NCBI GenBank assembly: GCA_045543455.1
Contig: JAZQMK010000099.1
Location: forward strand, 1-55,152
From: SIG291 sp045543455
GTDB lineage: Bacteria > Bacillota > Clostridia > Lachnospirales > Lachnospiraceae
Direction of reading: 5' to 3'
Length of the DNA: 55,152 nucleotides
Numbering within the stretch: position 1 is the stretch's first letter; every line of letters begins with the position of its first letter. The translations under genes and the position numbers were made by a program. Shown here piece after piece: positions 25,077 to 34,013 of this stretch. The notes below the pieces were generated by a model. The model did no database searches. It was not told where the DNA came from and saw only the letters and a list, made by a program, of their open reading frames with translations.

Positions 25077-25640
25077 TTAACAAAATTCGCCTTCAGTCCA
25101 ATCAAACAAATAATCTGGATCATTCCAGTATTTCACATGAACATTGAATCTTTCACATACTCCAAAACGTTTTTTAGCTTCACGTTCACTTTTATCATAC
25201 AAAACATGATCATATGGAATAAATAACTCAGCCTCTTCTTCCAAACAACTTTTGGTATGTAATGTAGGTCTTTCATCACCAAATATTTCATCTGGCTCAT
25301 ATACCCATTTTCGAGGTACTCTTTCTCTTAAACTGTGACTATGCACCTTCTTAAAATATTCGTCCCATGTAAAAACTCTACCATACTCATCATAAATCTC
25401 AAGTTTATCCTCATTTGCAAAATAAAAATTTTTCAATTCATTAAATGTATTAAAAACTTTATGTCTTTGGAACAATGGCCGCCAACCCATACTTAACTTA
25501 TTAAGGTGTATCTCATATCCCAAATAAGGCGCTTCAACAAGCTCATATTCCCTACATTCAATACTTTGGTCATTCTTAACAATAAAATTCTCGTGTACTA
25601 AATCCTTATCTCTACACATAAAATAATAATTTGTTCCCAT
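25077..25640 (-). CDS. Hypothetical protein, MGTNYY-type
   Basis: 187 residues from the ATG at 25640 (MGTNYYFMCRD), 8 bases after GGAG. The MGTNYY start, GYEIHLNKLSMGWRPLFQ and ENKLEIYDEYGR-like region are shared by small proteins of phages and mobile elements; no function is known to me. Divergent from an XRE regulator with a palindromic operator between them. Confidence 0.72.
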   Translation of the reverse strand: MGTNYYFMCRDKDLVHENFIVKNDQSIECREYELVEAPYLGYEIHLNKLSMGWRPLFQRHKVFNTFNELKNFYFANEDKLEIYDEYGRVFTWDEYFKKVHSHSLRERVPRKWVYEPDEIFGDERPTLHTKSCLEEEAELFIPYDHVLYDKSEREAKKRFGVCERFNVHVKYWNDPDYLFDWTEGEFC

Positions 25641-25657
25641 AACATGCTCTCCTTTCA

Positions 25658-25703
25658 TATACCAATGGTATACTTGAATATTACACTATTCCAATGGTAT
25701 AAT
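25658..25703. promoter_or_regulatory. Divergent promoter region with XRE operator
   Basis: TATACCAATGGTATA (25658-25672) is a perfect palindrome around a central A. CCAATGGTATA recurs at 25691-25701. The plus-strand promoter TTGAAT (25674-25679), 18 bases, TATAAT (25698-25703) lies between and over these sites. The arrangement fits autorepression and co-repression of the divergent gene by the XRE protein. Confidence 0.65.
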
Positions 25704-25735
25704 CAAGATATATTTTACAATTTGAAAGGATTTTT

Positions 25736-26083
25736 ATGGAAACAACATCTCTTGATATCAATCGTTTAATAGAATGTAGAAAAAAACTTGGCATAACCAA
25801 ACAAGAAGCTGCCAAACGTATGAATATGTCTCAACCAGCATATTTAAGATATGAATCTGGTCAGAGAGTCCCCTCTTTACATGTCATATATACTATGGCT
25901 GATGTCTTATCTACTTCAGCTGAATATTTGCTTGGCGAAACCGATAATCCCAAGCCTACAAGATATATTATTGAAGCAAAAAATGAACCTGAACTATTTG
26001 AAATTGTTGAACACTTAAACTCAACAAATGTAGAAACAAAAAAGCGATTCATTGCATACATGAAGGATTGGTGGAATAATTAA
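25736..26083 (+). CDS. XRE family transcriptional regulator
   Basis: 115 residues. Helix-turn-helix in residues 8-65 (LIECRKKLGITKQEAAKRMNMSQPAYLRYESGQRVPSLHVIYTMADVLSTSAEYLLG). The C-terminal 45 residues (ELFEIVEHLNSTNVETKKRFIAYMKDWW) are helical and probably dimerise. GAAAGGA precedes the ATG. It probably controls the two phage-like genes read in the other direction. Confidence 0.9.
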   Translation: METTSLDINRLIECRKKLGITKQEAAKRMNMSQPAYLRYESGQRVPSLHVIYTMADVLSTSAEYLLGETDNPKPTRYIIEAKNEPELFEIVEHLNSTNVETKKRFIAYMKDWWNN

Positions 26084-26092
26084 TAATATTGA

Positions 26093-26138
26093 AAAAGAAA
26101 AAACACCACAAATGACAAAAATATGTCATTTGTGGTGT
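26093..26138. terminator. Bidirectional terminator between xre and guaA
   Basis: ACACCACAAATGACA (26103-26117) and TGTCATTTGTGGTGT (26124-26138) form a perfect 15-pair stem. On the minus strand it is followed by TTTTTCTTTTTC, a strong end for guaA. Confidence 0.9.
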
Positions 26139-26146
26139 TGTGGGTA

Positions 26147-27439
26147 TTATTCAAACTCTATAGTCGCCACAGGTTTCTTTGTTAACTCGTAGCATACTCT
26201 ATTTACGCTTGGAACTTCTGCTGTGATTCTATCTACAACCTTTTCCAAGAAGTCATAATCTAATCTTTCGATTGTTGCTGTCATTGCATCAATTGTGTTA
26301 ACTGCTCTGATTACAACCATATATCCCATACTTCTAGCATTATCGCGAACGCCAACTGCCTTGAAGTCTGGTACTACTGTGAAGTACTGCCATACTTTCT
26401 TGTCGAGGCCTGCTTTTGCAAATTCTTCACGAAGGATTGCGTCTGATTCGCGAAGGGCTTCAAGTCTGTCTCTTGTGATTGCGCCGAGGCAACGTACGCC
26501 AAGTCCTGGGCCAGGGAATGGTTGACGATATACCATTTCTGCTGGGAGGCCAAGCTCTACGCCACAGGCACGTACTTCATCTTTGAAGAGCTGTGCTAAT
26601 GGTTCTACAAGGGCAAATTGAAGGTCTTCTGGAAGACCACCTACGTTGTGATGTGATTTTACGCATTTTGCTGTCTTTGTACCACTTTCGATGATGTCTG
26701 GGTAGATTGTTCCCTGACCAAGGAATTCTATTCCTTCAAGCTTTCTTGCTTCTTCTTCGAATACGCGGATGAATTCAGCACCAATGATTTTTCTCTTTTG
26801 TTCTGGGTCTGCTACATTTTCAAGCTTACCTAAGAAACGGTCTGTTGCATCAACATAGATTAAGTTAGCATTTAATTGATTCTTAAATACTTCTACTACA
26901 TTTTCTGATTCATTTTTTCTCATAAGACCGTGGTTAACATGTACGCAGGTTAACTGGTTGCCAATTGCCTTTAATAAAAGAGCTGCAACTACTGATGAGT
27001 CAACACCGCCTGAAAGTGCTAAAAGTACTTTCTTGTCGCCTACCTGACGACGAACGATTTCTACTTGATCTTCAATGAAATTCTTCATATTCCAGTTAGC
27101 TTCTGCCTTGCATTCATCAAATAAAAATGCTTTGATTTCGTCCTCTGTTGGAGCACTTGCGTACTGCTTTGCGCATTTTGAAACAGGATGATCAATTGAA
27201 ATTACAGGGTAACCGCATGTGTAAATTTCAGGATTTACATCAATTGCCACACCATCTACTACACGGTTTTCGCCACCGTTTAAAATAATGCCCTTAACGT
27301 TATTAAGCGCCTTTAATTCATCAACTGTGATGTCATGTGGATGTATCTCACTATACACACCTAAGTCACGAATCTGTCTTGCAAGCACTGTATTTTCTGT
27401 GCTGCCTAAATCAAGAATAACTATCATATCTTGTTTCAT
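26147..27439 (-). CDS. guaA: GMP synthase with a truncated, nucleophile-less glutaminase domain
   Basis: 430 residues against about 510-525 in typical GuaA. The synthetase half is complete: PP-loop ALSGGVDSSVVAALL (from about 141), HVNHGLMRKNES, GQGTIYPDIIESG, SHHNVGGLPEDL, RQPFPGPGLGVRCLG and the C-terminal dimerisation domain ending KKPVATIEFE. The N-terminal half begins normally (MIVILDLGSTENTVLARQIRDLGVYSEIHPH) but jumps from GYPVISIDHPVSK to the linker. The catalytic GxCxG segment and the HPE motif are absent. It should make GMP from XMP, ATP and ammonia rather than glutamine. No separate glutaminase subunit is nearby. Confidence 0.92.
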   Translation of the reverse strand: MKQDMIVILDLGSTENTVLARQIRDLGVYSEIHPHDITVDELKALNNVKGIILNGGENRVVDGVAIDVNPEIYTCGYPVISIDHPVSKCAKQYASAPTEDEIKAFLFDECKAEANWNMKNFIEDQVEIVRRQVGDKKVLLALSGGVDSSVVAALLLKAIGNQLTCVHVNHGLMRKNESENVVEVFKNQLNANLIYVDATDRFLGKLENVADPEQKRKIIGAEFIRVFEEEARKLEGIEFLGQGTIYPDIIESGTKTAKCVKSHHNVGGLPEDLQFALVEPLAQLFKDEVRACGVELGLPAEMVYRQPFPGPGLGVRCLGAITRDRLEALRESDAILREEFAKAGLDKKVWQYFTVVPDFKAVGVRDNARSMGYMVVIRAVNTIDAMTATIERLDYDFLEKVVDRITAEVPSVNRVCYELTKKPVATIEFE

Positions 27440-27466
27440 TTTTTCACATCTCCTTTTGTGATTGAG

Positions 27467-28837
27467 TTAATTAAAATAATCTATTAGTCCAATGACTAAT
27501 ATTGTTAAAACCATGAGTGGAAGGATATATGTCATATAACCTTTCATCCATTTTTGAACTTTCAAGCCTTTACCCTGATTTGCTTCGTTTAGGAAGTTTT
27601 CAAAGCCCCAGCCGTACTTTTTATTTACACAGAAAAGTATAAATATAAGTGAGCCAAGTGGAAGCATTATGTTGCTTACAATAAAGTCTTCCAAGTCCAT
27701 TATATTTGAGCCTTCACCAAAAGGCTTTATAAAGTCAAGTGTGCTAAAGCCAAGTACACAAGGCAATGCAAGCACTGACATTATAACCGCATTAATTAAG
27801 CAGGTCTTTTTACGAGACCAACCTGTCAAATCCATAAAGCAGGATATTATATTTTCAAATACGGCAAATACTGTTGAAAGTGCCGCAAATGTCATAAATA
27901 CAAAAAACAGTGTGCCCCATATTCTTCCGCCTGCAAGGCTGTTAAATACCGGCGGTAATGTCTTAAATATTAAATCCGGTCCTGCTGTTACATCTACACC
28001 AAAGCTTGAACATGCAGGGAATATTATAAGTCCTGAGGTTACTGCCACAAATGTATCAAGTACTGCTACATTTACTGCCTCTCCAAGCAAAGCTCTGTCT
28101 TTATCAAGATAGCTTCCAAATATAGCCATTGAACCTATACCAAGACTTAATGTAAAGAAAGCCTGATTCATCGCTGATACTATAACCTTAACGACTCCAA
28201 TTTCCTTCATCGCATCAACATTTGGCAATAAATAGAATTTAAGTCCTTCCTTTGCGCCATCTAAGAATATGCTATTTACAGCAAGAATTACAATCAATCC
28301 AAGTAAGGCAAGCATCATTACTTTAGTAATTCGCTCCAAACCTTTTTGAAGACCAATTGCACATACTGCAAAACCAACTATTACAGTTAATATTACAAAT
28401 ATGCTCATCATTATAGTGTTACTTTTTACATTTGTAAATATGTTTGCTACTTTATTTGCATCTGCTCCTACAAAATCTCCCTTTGCAGTGATTCCTACAT
28501 ATTGTATCATCCATGCTGCAACTGTTGTGTAAAACATCATAAGAAGGTAGTTACCTGCGAGTGCCAAATATCCATGCCAATGCCATTTTGTTCCTGGTTT
28601 TTCAAGCTGTTGATATAGCTTTACAGGACTTTTCTGACTGGCTCGTCCAAGTGAAAATTCCATCACAAGTACTGGTATACCTAACAATGCAAGAAATGCA
28701 AAATATATTAGAACAAATATTGCACCACCATTTTGACCTACCATCCAAGGGAACTTCCACACATTTCCTATACCAATTGCACAGCCTGCGCTAAGCAAAA
28801 TAAAACCCAATCTGGTTCCTAATTTTTCTCTTTGCAT
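27467..28837 (-). CDS. Sodium-dependent transporter, NSS (SNF) family
   Basis: 456 residues with about 11-12 hydrophobic helices. GTRLGFILLSAGCAIGIGNVWKFPWM is the TM1 signature with the Na+-binding unwound region, and GGAIFVLIYFAFLALLGIPVLVMEFSLGR is TM2. Typical of bacterial LeuT/MhsT-like amino-acid importers; substrate unknown. It is 27 bases upstream of guaA on the same strand. Confidence 0.93.
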   Translation of the reverse strand: MQREKLGTRLGFILLSAGCAIGIGNVWKFPWMVGQNGGAIFVLIYFAFLALLGIPVLVMEFSLGRASQKSPVKLYQQLEKPGTKWHWHGYLALAGNYLLMMFYTTVAAWMIQYVGITAKGDFVGADANKVANIFTNVKSNTIMMSIFVILTVIVGFAVCAIGLQKGLERITKVMMLALLGLIVILAVNSIFLDGAKEGLKFYLLPNVDAMKEIGVVKVIVSAMNQAFFTLSLGIGSMAIFGSYLDKDRALLGEAVNVAVLDTFVAVTSGLIIFPACSSFGVDVTAGPDLIFKTLPPVFNSLAGGRIWGTLFFVFMTFAALSTVFAVFENIISCFMDLTGWSRKKTCLINAVIMSVLALPCVLGFSTLDFIKPFGEGSNIMDLEDFIVSNIMLPLGSLIFILFCVNKKYGWGFENFLNEANQGKGLKVQKWMKGYMTYILPLMVLTILVIGLIDYFN

Positions 28838-28854
28838 GAGTTTCTCCCTTTCGA

Positions 28855-30216
28855 TTAAATTTTACTGAATATTTTTTTATTCATAACTATCATAAATACT
28901 ATAGTAAGAACACATGCCACCACTTCTGCTATAGGAAATGCAAACCATACGTTGTTTACATTACCGGTAAGAGATAATATATAGGCTGATGGCAATAAAA
29001 CCAAAAGCTGACGGCAAATTGATATTATCATACTATATACTGCATTTCCAAGAGACTGGAATGTAGATGTTCCAATTATATTAAAGCCAACAAAAATGAA
29101 ATGTATACTTATAATTCTAAGTGCTGTTTCTCCCATTGAAAGCATTGTTTCTGATGCTTCAAACATACCAAATAGAGGTCCTGGGAAGAGCTGGAACACT
29201 ATAAGCCCTATAACCATAATCGCTGTTGCGTAAAGCATACTAAGCTTCATAGTCTTTAACATTCTGTCTTTTTTTCTTGCTCCATAATTGTATGCAATTA
29301 TTGGAACCATACCGTTATTCAAACCAAACACCGGCATAAATATAAAGCTTTGAAGCTTATAATATACACCAAATACTGCAACCGCAGTTTCTTTTATGTC
29401 TGTAAATCTTCCAAGTATCTTATTAAATCCATACACCATAATTGAGCCTATCGACTGCATAATTATGGATGGTATACCAATCTTATATATCTGTATAATA
29501 ACATTTTTCGAAGGTCTAAAGCCCCTTAACTGTAATCTTATTTCTTTATTAACCTTCTGATTAATTATAAAGCCTAATACACCTGCAACTACCTGTCCAA
29601 TAACTGTTGCTATAGCCGCTCCCGCAACTCCCATCTTTGGAAGTCCAAACATACCAAAGATAAGAATTGGGTCTAAAATAATATTTATTATAGCTCCTGT
29701 TGCCTGTGTTATCATTGTATAGATTGTCTTACCTGTAGACTGTAGTAGTCTTTCAAATAAGAATTGTGAGAACAGACCAAATGAAAATGTGCATACTATA
29801 GTAAGATATTCGATACCATAATTGATAATAGTTTCATTATTAGTCTGACTCAAATAGAAAGGCTTTACTAAAAATAAACCTACCATAAGAAATATTATAG
29901 AGTTAACTATAGCGAGCAATACACCATGCATAGCCATCACATTAGCTTTCTTATGGTCCTTTTCACCTAATGCTCTTGATAAAAGTGCATTAACACCAAC
30001 GCCTGTACCGCCGCCAAATGCTATAAGCAGAGTCTGCAATGGGAATGCATATGATACAGCAGATAACGCTTCTTCGCTTATCTTAGCAACAAATATACTA
30101 TCAACAATATTGTATAATGCTTGTACCAACATAGAAATCATAATTGGTACAGACATACTTAACAATAATTTATTAACGGGCATAACGCCCATTTTGTTTT
30201 CTTTTATTTCTGTCAT
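28855..30216 (-). CDS. MATE family efflux transporter
   Basis: 453 residues with twelve hydrophobic segments in two halves. VNKLLLSMSVPIMISMLVQALYNIVDSIFVA is the MATE N-terminal signature, and the second half repeats it (IYKIGIPSIIMQSIGSIMVYGFN). It probably exports cationic compounds in exchange for Na+ or H+. It is transcribed ahead of the NSS gene with an 18-base gap. Confidence 0.93.
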   Translation of the reverse strand: MTEIKENKMGVMPVNKLLLSMSVPIMISMLVQALYNIVDSIFVAKISEEALSAVSYAFPLQTLLIAFGGGTGVGVNALLSRALGEKDHKKANVMAMHGVLLAIVNSIIFLMVGLFLVKPFYLSQTNNETIINYGIEYLTIVCTFSFGLFSQFLFERLLQSTGKTIYTMITQATGAIINIILDPILIFGMFGLPKMGVAGAAIATVIGQVVAGVLGFIINQKVNKEIRLQLRGFRPSKNVIIQIYKIGIPSIIMQSIGSIMVYGFNKILGRFTDIKETAVAVFGVYYKLQSFIFMPVFGLNNGMVPIIAYNYGARKKDRMLKTMKLSMLYATAIMVIGLIVFQLFPGPLFGMFEASETMLSMGETALRIISIHFIFVGFNIIGTSTFQSLGNAVYSMIISICRQLLVLLPSAYILSLTGNVNNVWFAFPIAEVVACVLTIVFMIVMNKKIFSKI

Positions 30217-30271
30217 CTATTCCTCCAAATTTTACACAAAAGAGTATAACACTATTTTTTCTACACTTCAA

Positions 30272-31582
30272 TTACTTGTTTTTATTTTTTGAAAAAAATA
30301 TTATTATCAAGGTGCTAATTAAAAGCAGATATGGGTAATACAGATTAGGAATTATGTCGAACGCTGACATTTTTAGTCCCATTTCTTTTACTGCAGATAA
30401 AGCTACTAGCATCTGCGCACCATATGGTATTATGCCTTGAAATACACAAGAAAATGTATCTAAGATAGATGCTGCATTTTTAGGTGTTATATCATATTCT
30501 TTTGCCATTTCCTTGGCTATTGGATTGGCCATTACAATTGCAACTGTATTATTTGCTGTTGCTATATCCATAAGTCCTACTAAAAGTCCCATTCCTACTT
30601 TTCCGGCTTTTTGCCCCTTAAATACTCTTCTTATAAGATTTAAAAGTGCGCTAAAGCCACCATACTCATTTATAAGTGCACAAAGTGCAGCTACTAATAT
30701 TGCTACCATTGCAGTTTCAAACATTCCTGCAGCACCTGCTCCCATATTGCCTACTAAATCCATCGCTGTAACGCTTTGTGTACATAACATAATTATTGAG
30801 CCACTTACAATACCTATTATAAGTACTACAAATACATTGATTCCTATAATTCCGCCTACAAGCACTAATATATATGGAATCACCTGTACAAGACTATATT
30901 CGTAACTAATACCTTCTGCTACTGTATTTTCAAAAGCTTTTACCCACAATATTATTATCACCGTTATTGCCGCCGGCAATGCAATTTTAAAATTAGCCGC
31001 AAATTTATCTTTCATTTTACATCCTTGTCCATTGCAGGCTGCTATAGTTGTATCTGATATAAATGAAAGATTATCTCCAAACATTGCTCCACCAATTACT
31101 GTTGCAACACAAAGAGGGACATCAAATCCTGTTGCTTCTGATATTGCTACGGCAATAGGTGTAATCAGGGTTATGGTTCCTACTGATGTCCCCATTGCTA
31201 AAGCAACAAAGGAACTTACTATAAATAATATTATAACCGAATATTTTGCAGGAATTATTGATAAAAGACAGTATGCAACGCTCCTAGCACTTTCTCTTCC
31301 CACAACACCTACAAAAATACCTGCAATCAAAAATATTAAAATCATAGTGATTATATTTTTATCACCTATACCTTTTCCCATTATTTCAAGCTTTTCATCA
31401 AAGTTTAATTTTGTATTTTGTATGCATGCTACTAATAATGCTACAAGAAATGCAACTATAATAGGTACATTGTAAAAACCCATTTCTATTTTCATTATGT
31501 ACTCAAATACTATTCCAAGGCCTAAATATATTACTAAAAATACGCCTATTGGTAATAATGCTATATAATTATTTTTCTTCAT
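30272..31582 (-). CDS. nhaC: Na+/H+ antiporter NhaC family protein
   Basis: 436 residues, strongly hydrophobic, about 11-12 helices. MGTSVGTITLITPIAVAISEATGFDVPLCVATVIGGAMFGDNLSFISDTTIAA is the conserved NhaC core with its charged residues in the membrane. The C-terminal AYDITPKNAASILDTFSCVFQGIIPYGAQML-like segment is also typical. The exact ion is not certain. First of four same-strand genes running to guaA. Confidence 0.88.
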   Translation of the reverse strand: MKKNNYIALLPIGVFLVIYLGLGIVFEYIMKIEMGFYNVPIIVAFLVALLVACIQNTKLNFDEKLEIMGKGIGDKNIITMILIFLIAGIFVGVVGRESARSVAYCLLSIIPAKYSVIILFIVSSFVALAMGTSVGTITLITPIAVAISEATGFDVPLCVATVIGGAMFGDNLSFISDTTIAACNGQGCKMKDKFAANFKIALPAAITVIIILWVKAFENTVAEGISYEYSLVQVIPYILVLVGGIIGINVFVVLIIGIVSGSIIMLCTQSVTAMDLVGNMGAGAAGMFETAMVAILVAALCALINEYGGFSALLNLIRRVFKGQKAGKVGMGLLVGLMDIATANNTVAIVMANPIAKEMAKEYDITPKNAASILDTFSCVFQGIIPYGAQMLVALSAVKEMGLKMSAFDIIPNLYYPYLLLISTLIIIFFSKNKNK

Positions 31583-31727
31583 TACTATACCTCCAACTAT
31601 GACATTATAAATAATTTTAAAATTTTTTTCAACAGTAATTGCAGTCTAAAATATTTTGTGATAAAATACAGTCGATAGTGATATACATTATCAATCCAAT
31701 TTTGAATTATAGAAGGGACATGCTATT

Positions 31728-32411
31728 ATGAAGAAAATTTACGAAGGCAAGACAAAAGATGTATACAGCCTTGATAACGGCAATGTAATGTTGAAGTTTA
31801 AAGATGACTGTACAGGAAAAGATGGAGTTTTCGATCCAGGTGAAAACTCAGTTGGTTTAACAATCGAAGGTATTGGTAAGGCTAATCTTGAAACATCTAT
31901 TCACTACTTTGAATTATTAAAGAAAGCCGGTATCAAGACTCACTATGTAGGTGCTAATGTTGAAGAAGCTACAATGGAAGTTCTTCCAGCTACAGTATTT
32001 GGACATGGTCTTGAAGTTATCTGCCGTCTTGTTGCAACAGGAAGCTTTATCCGTAGATATGGAGAGTACATAGAAAACGGTACTGTTTTAGAAGGTGGCT
32101 ATGTTGAATGTACATTCAAGAACGATGCTTTAGGCGATCCACTTGTAACTGGTGAAGGTCTTGCAGCTTTAGGCATTATGACACCAGAGATGTTTGCAAG
32201 CATGAAAGAGCAGACATTAAAGATTACAAAGATTGTTGCTGACGACTTAAAGTCAATTGGTCTTGATCTTTGGGATATTAAGTTCGAATTTGGTTACAAC
32301 AACAATGAAGTTATCTTAATCGACGAAATCGCTTCAGGTAACATGCGTGTATACAAAGATGGTCAGATTGTTGAACCAGTTGAATTAACAAAGCTTATAC
32401 TTTCTCGCTAA
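31728..32411 (+). CDS. purC: Phosphoribosylaminoimidazole-succinocarboxamide synthase
   Basis: 227 residues. MKKIYEGKTKDVY is the ATP-binding loop and LPATVFGHGLEVICRLVATGSFIRRYG the central conserved segment; LWDIKFEFGYNN-EVILIDEIASGNMRVY is the catalytic C-terminal part. It joins CAIR and aspartate in purine biosynthesis. The gene stands alone, with GAAGGGAC before the ATG and a strong terminator after it. No purine riboswitch is seen upstream. Confidence 0.95.
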   Translation: MKKIYEGKTKDVYSLDNGNVMLKFKDDCTGKDGVFDPGENSVGLTIEGIGKANLETSIHYFELLKKAGIKTHYVGANVEEATMEVLPATVFGHGLEVICRLVATGSFIRRYGEYIENGTVLEGGYVECTFKNDALGDPLVTGEGLAALGIMTPEMFASMKEQTLKITKIVADDLKSIGLDLWDIKFEFGYNNNEVILIDEIASGNMRVYKDGQIVEPVELTKLILSR

Positions 32412-32419
32412 GAGCATTA

Positions 32420-32448
32420 AAAAGTCCGCTTTTTTAAAGCGGACTTTT
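32420..32448. terminator. Bidirectional terminator between purC and chemoreceptor gene
   Basis: AAAAGTCCGCTTT and AAAGCGGACTTTT pair perfectly; T-rich sequence follows on both strands. The two genes converge here. Confidence 0.9.
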
Positions 32449-32458
32449 ATATTTTTAT

Positions 32459-33952
32459 CTAATGTTGTTTTAACTTGTTAGCTTCTGTTGTAAGCCTGCT
32501 CATTATTTCAGCAACTCTTTGAATACTTTCTATATTGGCATTACAGCTTTCTAATGTTTCATCTGCACTGTCTATTACAACCTTAGTTGTATCATTAACA
32601 TTTTCAATAATGTTCTCAATCTGTCTGGTTTCTTTTGTAACAACTGAAACTGTATCCTTAAGTTCACCAACCTCTCGTAAAATTTCCTGAGTGTTGTTAT
32701 GTATATCTTTAAGATTCTTTGCTGTATCCTCAACATAATCACTTTGTCTGTTACTATTAGCCAATAAATCGTGCATTGATTTGTTAGCTTCATCAATAGC
32801 CTTTACAATGTCACTAATAAGGGCATAAATATCACCGGTTGCTTCATTAGTCTGAGCTGACAAATGTGATATCTCTGTTGCAACAACTGCAAAACCCTTA
32901 CCTGCATCACCGGCTCTTGCAGCTTCGATTGATGCATTTAACGCAAGCAGACCAGTCTGATTAGCAACATTACTTATAAGTCCCATAATATCTTGCATCT
33001 TACTTGCGTAATGCTTAAGCTCATCCATATTTTTAGCAACTATATTACCTGATTCTTCAGAGAATTTTACTTGTTTTAAAAGGTCTTCCATAACATCATT
33101 TCCCTTTTGCAGGCTTTCTTCAGTGTTATTAACCTCTGATACAATCATTGCTACTGCCTGATCGACTTTATTTATATAATCGCTAATTTTTTCTGTACTT
33201 TTCTTTTCTTCTTCAATAGCTAAAACTTCTTGCTCAACATTTTTAGTAAGATTTAACATATCTTCTTTTGTATTATCAATAGATTCCTTTAAACATTCTG
33301 TCTCTGACATGGCACTTTCAATATTTATTGTAACTACATCTGCTACCGTTAAGGTAGTATTTAAAATATTTTGAGACTGTTCTTTTTCTTTATTGGCTAC
33401 ATCTACATTAGCCTCATTAATCTGATTAATCTTCTTAACAGACATAATCATACCTATTGTTGAAAATATAAGACATGCAAATATAAGCTCTGCATCTGTT
33501 ATCTGAATACCTTTAAATTCGCCATTTGTTATTAAAACTATGGTCTTTATTCCATTAATTAATATGGAACCTATACCTATCATTGCACTGAATTTCAAAT
33601 CTACATATACAATAAGCATAGTCATAGCTACTACTGTATAACAAAATGCAAGATTAGTTGTAGTTGTCATCATTACATAAGTATACATTGCCATGAAACC
33701 AATACCAAAAATATATCTCACATAATATGAATCTTTTTTTCTTTTATATTCTAAAAATGCAAGTACACAAGGTATTGCACACAAGAAAAACACCAAAAGA
33801 TATGATGGTAAGCTTCTAGTCTTTTTTACTACCTCCAATGCATATGCAGCTGCTATAAGTGCATTAATCATAACCATACCTGTCATCGCTGTTTGATTAG
33901 TACTTATAGCCGCATTAACTTTATTTGATAAGTCTAGTTGTTTCTTCTCCAT
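32459..33952 (-). CDS. Methyl-accepting chemotaxis protein with multi-helix membrane sensor
   Basis: 497 residues, almost the same length and layout as the receptor at 17.4 kb. The first 180 residues are hydrophobic helices (MTGMVMINALIAAAYALEVV, YLLVFFLCAIPCVLAFLEY, YIFGIGFMAMYTYVM and others). The signalling tip is ISNVANQTGLLALNASIEAARAGDAGKGFAVVATEISHLSAQT. No HAMP or periplasmic domain is visible. Own promoter at 33985-34013. Confidence 0.93.
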   Translation of the reverse strand: MEKKQLDLSNKVNAAISTNQTAMTGMVMINALIAAAYALEVVKKTRSLPSYLLVFFLCAIPCVLAFLEYKRKKDSYYVRYIFGIGFMAMYTYVMMTTTTNLAFCYTVVAMTMLIVYVDLKFSAMIGIGSILINGIKTIVLITNGEFKGIQITDAELIFACLIFSTIGMIMSVKKINQINEANVDVANKEKEQSQNILNTTLTVADVVTINIESAMSETECLKESIDNTKEDMLNLTKNVEQEVLAIEEEKKSTEKISDYINKVDQAVAMIVSEVNNTEESLQKGNDVMEDLLKQVKFSEESGNIVAKNMDELKHYASKMQDIMGLISNVANQTGLLALNASIEAARAGDAGKGFAVVATEISHLSAQTNEATGDIYALISDIVKAIDEANKSMHDLLANSNRQSDYVEDTAKNLKDIHNNTQEILREVGELKDTVSVVTKETRQIENIIENVNDTTKVVIDSADETLESCNANIESIQRVAEIMSRLTTEANKLKQH

Positions 33953-33984
33953 AGGTAATTCCTCTTTTCTCTGTATATGGTACT

Positions 33985-34013
33985 ATTATACTATATTGTT
34001 AAAAAATTTTCAA
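33985..34013 (-). promoter_or_regulatory. Sigma-A promoter of the chemoreceptor gene
   Basis: On the minus strand TTGAAA (34008-34013), a 17-base spacer and TATAAT (33985-33990). The -35 part and spacer lie inside the end of the upstream hydrolase gene, so the receptor can be transcribed independently. Confidence 0.7.

Noticed and set aside
26295..26525. Plus-strand frame inside guaA and similar frames opposite other genes
   Set aside because: Shadow frames lying on the complementary strand of well-supported genes.
27440..27466. Purine riboswitch before guaA
   Set aside because: Only 27 bases separate guaA from the NSS transporter gene, too little for an aptamer.
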